Source: NZ13-RE01 sp964612975 (GTDB lineage: Bacteria; Dictyoglomota; Dictyoglomia; Dictyoglomales; Dictyoglomaceae). Taken from it: a stretch of DNA of 60,466 bases. How positions within the stretch are numbered: position 1 is the first letter of the stretch; every line of letters starts with the position of its first letter. The translations under genes and the position numbers were made by a program. Location of the stretch: NCBI GenBank assembly GCA_964612975.1, contig CAZTGC010000009.1, forward strand, positions 1-60,466, given 5' to 3'. Of this stretch, positions 43,301 through 52,510 are shown in pieces. The notes below the pieces were generated by a model, which was not told the DNA's origin, searched no databases, and saw nothing but the letters and a program-made list of their open reading frames with translations.

Positions 43301-44101
43301 TTATAAGCTTAATAAAAATACAGAAAGCAAGATTATAAAAGAAATATATAGGGTTTCCTTTTCTCCCCAAGAAACCTTTTTATAACGAGTTCTACCTATT
43401 CCTCCCCTATATCCCCTTGCTTCCATAGCTTCTGCCAATTCTCCAGCCCTTCTAAAGGCACTAAGAAAAAGAGGAATAATAATGGGCAAAAGCTTTTTAG
43501 CTTGTTCCAAAAGATTACCCTTCCCAAACTCTGCACCTCGAGATTTTTGAGCTTTAATTATTTTATCTGTCTCCTCTAAAAGGGTTGGGACGAATCTTAG
43601 AGCAATAGTCATCATCATTGAGAATTCATGAACAGGAAACTTAATATAATTTAGAGGTTTTAATATATCCTCTAAACCATGTGCCAGATCTAAAACTGAA
43701 GTAGTTAAAGTCAAAAGAGACGTAATCATAACAAGAAAAATAAGTCTTGTAGACATAAATACAGCCATTTTGATTCCTTTTTCAGTTATATGTAAAATTC
43801 CATATTTAAAAAATATTCTTCCCCCTTCTTCTCCAAAAAAGAAATGTACTATAAAAGTAAATATTACTAAAAAATATATAGGTTTTAAGCTTCGTATAAA
43901 ATATTTTAAAGAAATTCGAGAAATAGAAATTTCTAAAATTATAAATAAAAAGAAAATCAAATAAGAGAGATTTAATCTTAAGAGAAACAATAATATTATT
44001 AACCAAAAGGACGATACTAATTTAGATCGAGCATCTAAATTATGTAAAAAGGAATTTCCCGGAATGTATTGGCCTAAGGGAAAAGCTTTTAATACTTCCA
44101 T
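43301..44101 (-). CDS. ecfT: ECF transporter transmembrane protein EcfT
   Basis: A 266-residue membrane protein of the energy-coupling-factor module, with about five to six hydrophobic segments. The FLHNLDARSKLV start and the coupling-helix motifs (ARG type) KSRGAEFGKG and EARGYRGG are present. It couples the two EcfA ATPases to interchangeable vitamin-binding S components. It overlaps ecfA2 by 13 bases. Confidence 0.94.
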   Translation of the reverse strand: MEVLKAFPLGQYIPGNSFLHNLDARSKLVSSFWLIILLFLLRLNLSYLIFFLFIILEISISRISLKYFIRSLKPIYFLVIFTFIVHFFFGEEGGRIFFKYGILHITEKGIKMAVFMSTRLIFLVMITSLLTLTTSVLDLAHGLEDILKPLNYIKFPVHEFSMMMTIALRFVPTLLEETDKIIKAQKSRGAEFGKGNLLEQAKKLLPIIIPLFLSAFRRAGELAEAMEARGYRGGIGRTRYKKVSWGEKETLYISFIILLSVFLLSL

Positions 44102-44949
44102 GATGCCAAATAACCTTTATATGCAAGAACTACTTCTGCTATCTCATTTAATGTCATATATCCTTCAACAGGATATCCCTTCTCTACTAAAACCTTTACA
44201 ATCTGAAGGATTTGAGGAAGTTCTAAACCAAACTCAATTAGTTTTTGCTTTTCTCTAAATAGAAAATCAATAGAAGCATCAAATATGATTTTTCCTTTGT
44301 GTAGTATTATCACTCTTCTTATTAAAGGAATAATTTCATCTAAATCATGAGAAACTATTATTAAAGTTTTATTTTCCCTTCCCCATTTATTCAAATATTC
44401 CATCAATTCGCGTTTTCCTCGAGGGTCCAGATTTGCAGTAGGTTCATCTAAAACTAAAACCTCAGGATCCATAGCTAAAATACTTGCAATAGCCAACCTT
44501 CTTTTTTCTCCTCCTGATAAAGAAAAGGGAGTCCTTCCTCTAATTTCCTCATATTCTAGTCCAACAATATCTAAAGCCCTTTCAACGATTTTTTCCATCT
44601 CTTCTTCTCTAAAACCTAAATTTCTTGGCCCAAAAGCTACTTCTTCAAAAACAGTTTCCCCAAAAAACTGATGTTCAGGATATTGAAAAACTAAGCCTAT
44701 AATATTACATATTTCTTTAATAGACCATTCTCTTATATCTTTATCCTTCAAGGATACTTTTCCTTTGGTAGGTTGTAAAAGTCCATTAAATAATTGAATT
44801 AATGTAGATTTTCCAGATCCTGTTTCGCCAATAATACCTATTCTTTCCCCCTCATTAATAGAAAGATTAATTTCTTCTAAGGCTATTCTTTCTAAGGGGG
44901 TATCCTTTAGATAATAGAAACTTACATTTTCAAGGAAAATTAAAGACAT
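44089..44949 (-). CDS. ecfA2: ECF transporter ATP-binding protein EcfA2
   Basis: A 286-residue ABC ATPase: Walker A GETGSGKST near residues 37-45, the Q-loop region FQYPEHQFFGETVFEEVAFG typical of EcfA, signature SLSGGEKRRLAIASILAM, Walker B LVLDEPTANLDP and the switch His in VSHDLDE. The C-terminal extension is standard for EcfA2. It overlaps ecfA1 by ten bases. Confidence 0.94.
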   Translation of the reverse strand: MSLIFLENVSFYYLKDTPLERIALEEINLSINEGERIGIIGETGSGKSTLIQLFNGLLQPTKGKVSLKDKDIREWSIKEICNIIGLVFQYPEHQFFGETVFEEVAFGPRNLGFREEEMEKIVERALDIVGLEYEEIRGRTPFSLSGGEKRRLAIASILAMDPEVLVLDEPTANLDPRGKRELMEYLNKWGRENKTLIIVSHDLDEIIPLIRRVIILHKGKIIFDASIDFLFREKQKLIEFGLELPQILQIVKVLVEKGYPVEGYMTLNEIAEVVLAYKGYLASWKY

Positions 44950-45758
44950 TCTCTTAACTCCTCAATTGTTAAAATGGGATGATAAATATCAAATCCCCTC
45001 TCTTGAAGAATCTTTGATAACTTTGTAACCAATGGTAGATCCAATCCCCACTTAAAAATTTCTGATTCAAGATTAAAAACTTCTCTTGGGGTTCCCATAA
45101 ACTTAATCTCACCATTATCCAATATTATAACTCTTTCAGCTAAAACAGCTTCTTCCATATTATGAGTAATTAATATTATGGAAATTTTCTCTTTTTCATA
45201 AAGTTGTCTTACAATGTCCAATATCTCTTTCCTTCCTCTGAGATCCAACATTGTAGTTGGTTCATCCAGAATAATATATTTAGGAAGCATCGCTAAAATG
45301 CCTGCTATAGCAACTCGTTGCTTTTGACCCCCAGACAATAAATGAGGAGGATAATTTCTATATTCATTCATACCTACAGAGGAAAGAGCAAAATTTATTC
45401 TCTCCTCAATCTCCTTTGGAGATAATCCCAAGTTTTCACACCCAAAAGCCACATCCTCCTCAACTGTCATACCTATAATTTGATTTTCTGGGTTCTGAAA
45501 AACTAATCCAACTCTTTGTCTTATCTCCCAAATTCTTTCTTCATCCTTCGTATTTACTCCATCCACTATTACATCACCATATGTGGAAATTAAGAGCCCA
45601 TTCATAAGACGTGCTAAAGTGGATTTTCCTGAACCATTAGCTCCTACTATAGCCCAAAAAGAAGGAGAAGGTATGTTTAAATTAAGATTCCTAATGGCTA
45701 CCTTCTCCTTTTTATTTTCTTCTTTATAAATAAAAGTTACTTTTTTTACTTCTATCAT
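44940..45758 (-). CDS. ecfA1: ECF transporter ATP-binding protein EcfA1
   Basis: A 272-residue ABC ATPase: Walker A GANGSGKST near residues 38-46, Q-loop VFQNPENQIIGMTVEEDVAFG (read in part), signature LLSGGQKQRVAIAGILAM, Walker B YIILDEPTTMLD and switch ITHNMEE. It begins directly after rplQ, the position it has in Bacillus and Clostridium. Confidence 0.94.
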   Translation of the reverse strand: MIEVKKVTFIYKEENKKEKVAIRNLNLNIPSPSFWAIVGANGSGKSTLARLMNGLLISTYGDVIVDGVNTKDEERIWEIRQRVGLVFQNPENQIIGMTVEEDVAFGCENLGLSPKEIEERINFALSSVGMNEYRNYPPHLLSGGQKQRVAIAGILAMLPKYIILDEPTTMLDLRGRKEILDIVRQLYEKEKISIILITHNMEEAVLAERVIILDNGEIKFMGTPREVFNLESEIFKWGLDLPLVTKLSKILQERGFDIYHPILTIEELRECL

Positions 45759-46109
45759 CTATACCAATTCAACTACTGCCTCTTGCGCTCCATCACCTCT
45801 ACGAGTACTTGCCTTAAGTACTCTTGTATATCCACCATCCCTCTGTCGATATTTAGGTGCAATTTCAGCAAATATTTTTTTTACAATTTCTCGATCCTGA
45901 ATCCAACTATAAACTAATCTACGATTATATATAGAATCTTCCTTTGCCAAGGTTATAATTTTTTCTGCCAAACGTGTAAGCTCCTTTGCCCTGGGATAAG
46001 TAGTCATGATCTTTTCGTGCTTGAAAAAAGAGAGCAGTAAAGATTTTAATAAGGCTTTTCTTTGAGGGGTAGGCTTACTTAATTTTCTATATGCTTTACG
46101 ATGCCTCAT
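45759..46109 (-). CDS. rplQ: 50S ribosomal protein L17
   Basis: A 116-residue L17. It opens MRHRKAYRKLSKPTPQRKAL and ends YTRVLKASTRRGDGAQEAVVELV, both diagnostic. It overlaps the rpoA 3' end by 14 bases, with AAAGGAGAGG upstream of the ATG. Confidence 0.97.
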   Translation of the reverse strand: MRHRKAYRKLSKPTPQRKALLKSLLLSFFKHEKIMTTYPRAKELTRLAEKIITLAKEDSIYNRRLVYSWIQDREIVKKIFAEIAPKYRQRDGGYTRVLKASTRRGDGAQEAVVELV

Positions 46110-47052
46110 CAGATTCCTCTCCTTTCGTGATAGCTAAAAAATAGCCCTTTTCTTTAAGTTTCTCTTTAAGTTCTTGAAGGGATTTTTGCCCAAAATTCTT
46201 TATATTGATTAACTCTTGCTCTGTTTTAGTAAGTAATTCATCAAGATTATGAATTCCTGACATTCTTAAAGCATTATAGGCTCTTGTGGATAACCCTAAA
46301 TCTTCTAATGTTAAAACCTTCTTCTCTTCTTCCTTAATTAAAGGTACTTCTTCCTTTTTTATTTCTGCAATAGAATATTCCTGATCTAATATAAATCTTG
46401 CGTGATCCATTAAAATCTTAGCAGCTTCCCTCAAGGCAAGCTCTGGAGAAAGAGATCCATTAGTCCATATATTTATTACTAAGCGATCAAGATCTGTCCT
46501 TCTTCCAACCCTTGTTTTTTCAACCTCATAACTTACTTTTTTAACAGGCGAGAATATGGAATCTAAATTTATTACCCCAATAGGCTGATTTGGGATTTTA
46601 TTTTCTTCTGCAGATATATAACCCCTTCCTTTTCTTATCTCTACCTCTATATATAAAGGAACTTCCTCAACTAAAGTGGCAATTATTAAGTCAGGATTTA
46701 TTATTTTTACATTAGCAGGAACTTTAAAATCCTCTGCTTTAACTATTTTAGGTCCTACAACATCTAATTGAAGGGTATGGACTTCATTATCCTCGATCTT
46801 TACAACTAATTTTTTAAGATTTAACAAAACCTCCAAAATATCCTCCTTCATTCCCTTGTAGATATCTAATTCATGTCTTATTCCTTCTATTCTTACTGCA
46901 GTTACTGCTGCTCCCTCAATAGAAGATAATAAAATTCTTCTTAAAGAATTACCAATAGTCCACCCAAAGCCCCTTTCTAAAGGTTCTATCACAAATTTTC
47001 CATAAGTATCATTTAGTTCTTCAATATAAACTTTCCTCGTTTCTTCAATCAA
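46096..47052 (-). CDS. rpoA: RNA polymerase subunit alpha
   Basis: A 318-residue alpha subunit. The N-terminal assembly domain has GFGWTIGNSLRRILLSSIEG, and the C-terminal domain has LEDLGLSTRAYNALRMSGI with a helix-hairpin-helix (IKNFGQKSLQELKEKL). The TTG at 47052 is chosen: AAGGAGGT lies seven bases upstream, whereas the in-frame TTG codons at 47088 lie within the rpsD coding end and have no ribosome site. The start is 13 bases after the rpsD stop. Confidence 0.96.
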   Translation of the reverse strand: MIEETRKVYIEELNDTYGKFVIEPLERGFGWTIGNSLRRILLSSIEGAAVTAVRIEGIRHELDIYKGMKEDILEVLLNLKKLVVKIEDNEVHTLQLDVVGPKIVKAEDFKVPANVKIINPDLIIATLVEEVPLYIEVEIRKGRGYISAEENKIPNQPIGVINLDSIFSPVKKVSYEVEKTRVGRRTDLDRLVINIWTNGSLSPELALREAAKILMDHARFILDQEYSIAEIKKEEVPLIKEEEKKVLTLEDLGLSTRAYNALRMSGIHNLDELLTKTEQELINIKNFGQKSLQELKEKLKEKGYFLAITKGEESDEAS

Positions 47053-47065
47053 TTTATCGACCTCC

Positions 47066-47686
47066 TTAACGAGAGTAGAATTCAACAACTAGTTGTTCTT
47101 GTATAGGAACATCTATCTCTTCTCTTATAGGCAATTTTAAAACTTTACCTCTAAGATTTACATTATCTACTTCTAACCAAGAAGGAATATACCTATTAGG
47201 AAAAGTCTCGAGAGCTTCTTGAATGGGAACAAGGTCCTTTTCTACAACTTCGATTATATCTCCAACTTTGACATTATAAGAAGGAATATTTACTCTTTTC
47301 CCATTAACAAGAATTTTTCTATGAGAGACCAGTTGTCTTGCTTGATCTCTACTTAAAGCCCATCCCAAACGGTAAACTACATTGTCTAATCGAGTTTCTA
47401 AAATTTGAAGAAGTCTTTCACCTGTAACACCTTTCCCTTTAGAGGCCTCCTCAAAATATCTTCTAAATTGCCTTTCTAATACACCATAAATCCTCTTCAA
47501 TTTTTGTTTTTCTCTCAATCTCAACCCATATTCTGTAAGTTTTCTCTGAGCCTTACCATGCTGTCCAGGTGCAGATTTTCTCCTGTCAAAGGGACATTTA
47601 TTGTTAAAACACTTTGTTTCTTTAAGAAATAACTTCATTCCCTCTCTTCTACATAAACGACAAACTGGTCCTGTATATCTTGCCAT
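47066..47686 (-). CDS. rpsD: 30S ribosomal protein S4 (zinc type)
   Basis: A 206-residue S4. The N-terminal zinc site is intact (CRLC, then CFNNKC), marking the C-plus form. The S4 RNA-binding domain is in RLDNVVYRLGWALSRDQARQ. S4 nucleates 30S assembly and often autoregulates the alpha operon. Confidence 0.97.
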   Translation of the reverse strand: MARYTGPVCRLCRREGMKLFLKETKCFNNKCPFDRRKSAPGQHGKAQRKLTEYGLRLREKQKLKRIYGVLERQFRRYFEEASKGKGVTGERLLQILETRLDNVVYRLGWALSRDQARQLVSHRKILVNGKRVNIPSYNVKVGDIIEVVEKDLVPIQEALETFPNRYIPSWLEVDNVNLRGKVLKLPIREEIDVPIQEQLVVEFYSR

Positions 47687-47704
47687 ATTCTTCTTCCTCC
47701 CTAT

Positions 47705-48097
47705 TTATACTCTACGTCTTCGTGGTGGCCTACACCCATTATGGGGTATAGGAGTAACATCTTTAATTAAATTAATCTCTAAACCGGCAGACTGAAGAGA
47801 TCTTATAGCAGTTTCTCTTCCTGGACCTGGCCCCTTTACCAATACATCTACTCTCCTCATTCCATATTCAATGGCTTTTTTAGCAGCTATCTCTGCAGCA
47901 ATTTGAGCTGCAAAAGGGGTACCCTTCTTTGTTCCTTTAAAACCTGCAGTACCACCACTTCCCCATGCGACCACATTTCCTGCCGGATCAGTTATTGTAA
48001 CAATTGTGTTATTGAATGTTGCACTTATGTGAGCAATTCCTTCAGGTATAACTTTCTTTTCTCTTCTTGGTCCTCTAACTCTTCTTTTCTTTGCCAT
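47705..48097 (-). CDS. rpsK: 30S ribosomal protein S11
   Basis: A 130-residue S11. It has GIAHISATFNNTIVTITDPA, VKGPGPGRETAIRSL and the basic C-terminal end HNGCRPPRRRRV. It sits in alpha-operon order between rpsM and rpsD. Confidence 0.97.
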   Translation of the reverse strand: MAKKRRVRGPRREKKVIPEGIAHISATFNNTIVTITDPAGNVVAWGSGGTAGFKGTKKGTPFAAQIAAEIAAKKAIEYGMRRVDVLVKGPGPGRETAIRSLQSAGLEINLIKDVTPIPHNGCRPPRRRRV

Positions 48098-48127
48098 TAA
48101 TTTTTTAACCTCCCCAAATTCAAGTTT

Positions 48128-48502
48128 TTATTTTTCTTTACGTTTTGCACCTACAGTTTTACGTGGCCCCTTTCTTGTCCTTGCATTACAACGAGTCCTC
48201 TGTCCTCTTACAGGTAGACCAAGCTTGTGTCTAATCCCTCTATAACAACCAATTTCTATCAATCTCCTAATATTAGAAGCCAACTCTTGCCTTAGGTCTC
48301 CTTCAACCTTATATTTATTCTCAATTTCTTCACGTAATTTACTAATCTCTTCTTCTGTTAGATCTTTAACTCTTTTGTTAGGATCTACCTTTGTCACCTC
48401 TAATATTTTTTTGCTGGTAGTACGACCAATCCCATAAATATATGTTAAAGCGACCTCAATTTTTTTATCTTTTGGCAAATCTACCCCTGCAATACGAGCC
48501 AT
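48128..48502 (-). CDS. rpsM: 30S ribosomal protein S13
   Basis: A 124-residue S13. It has MARIAGVDLPKDKKIEVALT, YIYGIGRTTSKKIL, and the tail GQRTRCNARTRKGPRKTVGA that contacts P-site tRNA. It follows rpmJ by 15 bases. Confidence 0.97.
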   Translation of the reverse strand: MARIAGVDLPKDKKIEVALTYIYGIGRTTSKKILEVTKVDPNKRVKDLTEEEISKLREEIENKYKVEGDLRQELASNIRRLIEIGCYRGIRHKLGLPVRGQRTRCNARTRKGPRKTVGAKRKEK

Positions 48503-48517
48503 TTACTTTATACCTCC

Positions 48518-48631
48518 TTAACCTTGCTTTTGCTTATGTCTCGAATTTTCACAAATTATCATTACCTTTCCTTTTCTTTTTATAATTTTACATTTATCAC
48601 ATATTTTTTTAACGGAAGCTCTAACTTTCAT
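48518..48631 (-). CDS. rpmJ: 50S ribosomal protein L36 (zinc type)
   Basis: A 37-residue L36, easily missed because of its size. It reads MKVRASVKKICDKCKIIKRK and ends with HKQKQG. The zinc ligands (CDKC, then Cys and His) are intact. Its ATG overlaps the infA stop by 11 bases. This infA-rpmJ-rpsM-rpsK order is the standard one. Confidence 0.96.
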   Translation of the reverse strand: MKVRASVKKICDKCKIIKRKGKVMIICENSRHKQKQG

Positions 48632-48869
48632 TTTTAACCTCCTTATTACCTGATGAAAATCTGTATATGATTCTCCCTTTAGTTAAATCATAAGGAGACA
48701 ATTCTACTTTAACTCTATCTCCAGGCATAACTCTAATAAAATTCATTCTCATTTTACCAGATATATAAGCTAAGATTTCAAAACCATTCTCCAGCTCCAC
48801 CTTGAAGGTTGCATTAGGCAGAGCTTCTTTAACAGTACCCAAAAGTACAATTCCCTCTTTCTTAGTCAT
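48621..48869 (-). CDS. infA: Translation initiation factor IF-1
   Basis: An 82-residue OB-fold protein slightly longer than the usual 72. It has GTVKEALPNATFKVELENG, the conserved ISGKMRMNFIRVMPGDRVKVELSPYD (read in part) and DLTKGRIIYRF, then a short charged tail (SGNKEVKNES) that overlaps rpmJ. Confidence 0.96.
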   Translation of the reverse strand: MTKKEGIVLLGTVKEALPNATFKVELENGFEILAYISGKMRMNFIRVMPGDRVKVELSPYDLTKGRIIYRFSSGNKEVKNES

Positions 48870-48877
48870 ACATCTCC

Positions 48878-49627
48878 TTATCCCTCTTGAGTTAAAACCT
48901 CGGGACCATTTCCTGTAATTATTATAGTATGCTCAAAATGAGCTGATAAACTCCCATCAAGAGTTACTGCAGTCCATCCGTCATCTAAAATTTTAACTTT
49001 ATAGTCTCCTATAGATACCATTGGTTCTATCGCTAAGGCTAATCCTTCTACTAAAATGGGACCTTGACCTGGAGGACCAAAATTAGGAACACTTGGAGGT
49101 TCATGAAGATTTCTACCTATTCCATGGCCCGTAAAATCCCTTATAACACTGAAACCATTTTTTTCAACATATTCCTGTATAGCCCAAGATATATCTGATA
49201 AATAATTCCCTGCCATTGCTTTTTCTATACCCTTCCACAAAGCAGATTCTGTAACCTCAATAAGTTTTAAAACTAAAGGAGATATCTCCCCTATAGAATA
49301 AGTTTTTGCGGAATCAACGTAAAAACCATTATATTCTAATCCTATATCTATACTTACAATATCTCCTTTTTTCAATCTTCTATCTTTTCTTGGTATTCCA
49401 TGAACTATCTCATCATTTATAGACACACAAATTACCTCAGGATATCCTCTATATCCTTTAAAGGCAGGTTTTGCTCTATATTTATAAATTAATTCCTCAG
49501 CCTTACGGGACAATTCATAAGTTGAAAAACCCTCTTGAATATATTCTTCTAATTCCTTAAAAACTTGTGCTAAGATCTTTCCACCTTTTTTCATATTCTC
49601 TATATTTTCTTTAACCTTGAACTTCAT
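48878..49627 (-). CDS. map: Methionine aminopeptidase, type I
   Basis: A 249-residue M24 metallopeptidase that removes N-terminal Met. The metal ligands appear in DIGLEYNGFYVDSAKT, GHGIGRNLHEPP, IEPMVS and AHFEHTIIIT. The ATG at 49627 is preferred over upstream TTG/GTG codons because AAAGGTGG is six bases upstream. It overlaps adk by 17 bases. Confidence 0.96.
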   Translation of the reverse strand: MKFKVKENIENMKKGGKILAQVFKELEEYIQEGFSTYELSRKAEELIYKYRAKPAFKGYRGYPEVICVSINDEIVHGIPRKDRRLKKGDIVSIDIGLEYNGFYVDSAKTYSIGEISPLVLKLIEVTESALWKGIEKAMAGNYLSDISWAIQEYVEKNGFSVIRDFTGHGIGRNLHEPPSVPNFGPPGQGPILVEGLALAIEPMVSIGDYKVKILDDGWTAVTLDGSLSAHFEHTIIITGNGPEVLTQEG

Positions 49628-50261
49628 CACCAACCACCTTTAATATTTTTTGAGTTACAATCTCTTTATCCTCTTCTCCATTTATTTCATATACCAAACC
49701 TTCATTTCTATAATATTCCAACAATCCTTGACTTTCTTTATAATACGCATCAAGCCTTTTTCTAATAACTTCTTCAGTATCATCACTTCTTTGACAAAGT
49801 TCTCCACCACAAAAGTCACATTTATTGTTTTCCTTTGGAGGCATAGATACTAAATTATAAATAGCTCCACAGTTTTTACATACCCTACGAGATGTTAGTC
49901 TCTTTATTACAACTTCATCTGATACCTTAAGATATATAACCTTTATTTCTTCATTTGATAAAAATTTCTTTAAAAACTCTGCTTGTGGAATTGTTCGAGG
50001 ATATCCATCTAAAACAAATCCAAATTTACAGTCTTCTTTTGTTATTCTTTCTTTAACCACTTCCCATACTAACTCATCAGGTACTAATTTCCCATTATCT
50101 AAATATTCTTTAACTTTTTTTCCCAAAGCTGTCTCATTCTTTACTGCATCTCTAAAAATATCTCCTGTAGAGATATGAGGAATACTTAAAATCTCACTTA
50201 TTCCCTTAGCATGGGTTCCTTTTCCTGCCCCTGGAGGCCCAAAAAATATTAATATCCTCAT
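49611..50261 (-). CDS. adk: Adenylate kinase (zinc-LID type)
   Basis: A 216-residue kinase interconverting ATP+AMP and 2 ADP. The P-loop GPPGAGKGT is at residues 8-16. The LID domain carries four zinc cysteines (CKNC and CDFC), as in Gram-positive and thermophilic enzymes. VLDGYPRTIPQAEFL is the AMP-site motif. It overlaps secY by four bases. Confidence 0.97.
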   Translation of the reverse strand: MRILIFFGPPGAGKGTHAKGISEILSIPHISTGDIFRDAVKNETALGKKVKEYLDNGKLVPDELVWEVVKERITKEDCKFGFVLDGYPRTIPQAEFLKKFLSNEEIKVIYLKVSDEVVIKRLTSRRVCKNCGAIYNLVSMPPKENNKCDFCGGELCQRSDDTEEVIRKRLDAYYKESQGLLEYYRNEGLVYEINGEEDKEIVTQKILKVVGDEVQG

Positions 50262-51517
50262 TTTAAAAACCCCTCATAACTTTTCATTATCATCTGAGCT
50301 TCCAAAGTCTTAATAGTATCCAAAATAACTCCTACCATAATTAAAATACTTGTTCCTCCCAATTGAAATTCAGTAACTCCAGTAAGAAATTCAATAAAAG
50401 TAGGTATTAAAGCAATTAATCCCAAAAATACTCCACCAAAGAAATTAAGTCTGTTCAAAGTGTTTTCTAAATACTCCTCTGTAGGCTTACCAGGTCTTAC
50501 ACCCGGAATAAAACCGCCATATTTTTTAAAGTTTTCTGATAATTCATTGGGATTAAAAACGATAGATGCATAGAAGTAAGTAAAACCTAAAATAAGAAGA
50601 AAATAAAATATAGGATAGAGAAAGGAACCAGGAGAAAAAATGTTAAAGAAAATTTTTAACCATGAAATATTGACAAATTGTCCTATAGTAGGAGGAATCA
50701 TTAAAATAGTGATTGCAAATATAATTGGAATAACCCCTGCTTGATTTAACTTTAAGGGAAGATATGTAGATTGTCCTCCATATACTTTTCTTCCTACCAC
50801 CCTTCGGGAATATTGTACTGGAATTCTTCTTTCTGCGTTTTCCTCCCATACTACTCCAACAATTATTGCAATTAACAATATAAAGAAAACTATTACATTT
50901 AAAATACCTATCTCCCCTCTTTGTAATAATAAAAATGTTCTTGTAATATCAGTGGGAAAACGAGCTAAAATAGAGACTAAAATTAATAAAGAAACTCCAT
51001 TTCCTACACCATACTGAGAAATTTGTTCTCCTAACCACATTATAAAAGTAGTTCCAGCAGTTAAAGTAATTACAATATTAAGAATATATATAAGAGAAAG
51101 CTGGGGAATAACTTTATAATTATGCATAAAAATAGTCAAACCAAAAGCTTCTACAGCAGCAAGAAGTACTGTTAAATTTCTCGCATAGCGAGTGAGTTTT
51201 CTTCTACCATCTTCTTCTTTTTTTAAAGCCCCCAAAGAGGGAAACACTACAGTAAGAAGTTCCATCATGATTGAAGCATTAATAAAAGGGGTAATACCCA
51301 TAGCAAATATAGAGAATCTTGCAAGAGCCCCACCTGTAAAAAAATCTAAAAAACCAAGAAATCCCTGAGTCTTAAACAAATTACTTAAGGCAACTCTATC
51401 CACTCCTGGAACTGGAATATGAGCACCAAATCTATAAACAGCAAAAATAAACAATGTGAATAATATTTTCTTTCTTAAGTCAGGAATTTTAAAGGCTTTT
51501 ATTAATGTATCAAACAC
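50258..51517 (-). CDS. secY: Protein translocase subunit SecY
   Basis: A 419-residue channel protein with ten transmembrane segments. It has RFGAHIPVPGVD, the plug-region FFTGGALARFSIFAMGITPFINASI (read in part), ENAERRIPVQYSRR and PGVRPGKPTEEYL loops. It starts at GTG overlapping the rplO stop by one base. Confidence 0.97.
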   Translation of the reverse strand: MFDTLIKAFKIPDLRKKILFTLFIFAVYRFGAHIPVPGVDRVALSNLFKTQGFLGFLDFFTGGALARFSIFAMGITPFINASIMMELLTVVFPSLGALKKEEDGRRKLTRYARNLTVLLAAVEAFGLTIFMHNYKVIPQLSLIYILNIVITLTAGTTFIMWLGEQISQYGVGNGVSLLILVSILARFPTDITRTFLLLQRGEIGILNVIVFFILLIAIIVGVVWEENAERRIPVQYSRRVVGRKVYGGQSTYLPLKLNQAGVIPIIFAITILMIPPTIGQFVNISWLKIFFNIFSPGSFLYPIFYFLLILGFTYFYASIVFNPNELSENFKKYGGFIPGVRPGKPTEEYLENTLNRLNFFGGVFLGLIALIPTFIEFLTGVTEFQLGGTSILIMVGVILDTIKTLEAQMIMKSYEGFLK

Positions 51518-51963
51518 TATTTAATCACCTCTACTTTTCCGCCTGCTCTCTCAATTTTCTCTTGAGCTGAGGCACTAAAGGAATGAGCCTTCACAATTAA
51601 GGGTTTTGAAAGTTCTCCCTCTCCCAATATTTTTAAACCAAAATTGATCTTTTTTACTATTTTTTTCTGTAGTAATACTTCTGGATCCACAACATCATTA
51701 GGATTAAACTTTTCTTCTAAAACCTTTAAATTAACTATGGTATATTTTCTATATGGAGCATTTGGTATTCCACCGAGCTTTGGAAGTCTTCGGGTAAGAG
51801 GTGTTTGACCACCCTCAAAACCTGGGCGAGTAGCATCCCCTGTTCTTGAATTCTGTCCACTCATTCCCCTTCCAGCATATTTTCCTGAAGCAGCATATCC
51901 ACAACCTATTCTTTTAGGCTTTTTTCTTGAGCCTGGTTTTGGCCTTAACTCAAAAAGTTTCAA
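51517..51963 (-). CDS. rplO: 50S ribosomal protein L15
   Basis: A 148-residue L15. The glycine-rich N-terminal RGMSGQNSRTG and FEGGQTPLTRRLPKLGG are typical. It starts with TTG overlapping the rpsE stop (TTGA), so there is no space for rpmD (L30), which normally lies between rpsE and rplO. Confidence 0.96.
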   Translation of the reverse strand: MKLFELRPKPGSRKKPKRIGCGYAASGKYAGRGMSGQNSRTGDATRPGFEGGQTPLTRRLPKLGGIPNAPYRKYTIVNLKVLEEKFNPNDVVDPEVLLQKKIVKKINFGLKILGEGELSKPLIVKAHSFSASAQEKIERAGGKVEVIK

Positions 51964-52490
51964 TTTTCTCCCTCCTCAACTAAGGACTTCTTAGAAATTC
52001 CTATAATTTCATTTATTCTCTTTCCCCTCATTTTTGCTACCTCTGGAAGTCCCCTTAAAGATTTTAACGCATTTAAAGTTGCTAGAGCTAAATTTATCGC
52101 AGTAGTTGATCCTAAGGATTTTGCTAAAACATTCTTAACTCCTGCCAACTCTAATACAGCTCTTGCAGCCCCTCCAGCAATAACTCCAGTACCAGGAGCA
52201 GCAGGTTTCAAAAAGACCTTAGAAGCACCTAATCTACCAATAACCTCATGAGGGATAGTTCCTTTACTTAAAGCAATTTTTACAGCATTTTTTCTTGCCT
52301 TCCTTATTGCTTTTCTAATAGCATCAGGTACTTCTGCTGCTTTTGCAATTCCCACTCCAACAGTTCCCTGCTCATCTCCAACAACAACTAAAGCTCTAAA
52401 TCTTAAATTTTTTCCTCCTTTAACAACCTTTGCCACTCTTCTAATTTCTACAACCCTTTCTTTAAAAATAGGTTCTAATTCTTTACTCAA
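51960..52490 (-). CDS. rpsE: 30S ribosomal protein S5
   Basis: A 176-residue S5. It has ERVVEIRRVAKVVKGGKNLR, VGVGIAKAAEVPDAIRKA and the conserved AGVKNVLAKSLGS. It starts at TTG with GGGAGGG seven bases upstream. Confidence 0.97.
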   Translation of the reverse strand: MSKELEPIFKERVVEIRRVAKVVKGGKNLRFRALVVVGDEQGTVGVGIAKAAEVPDAIRKAIRKARKNAVKIALSKGTIPHEVIGRLGASKVFLKPAAPGTGVIAGGAARAVLELAGVKNVLAKSLGSTTAINLALATLNALKSLRGLPEVAKMRGKRINEIIGISKKSLVEEGEN

Positions 52491-52510
52491 TTATTTTCCC
52501 TCCCTACTTT

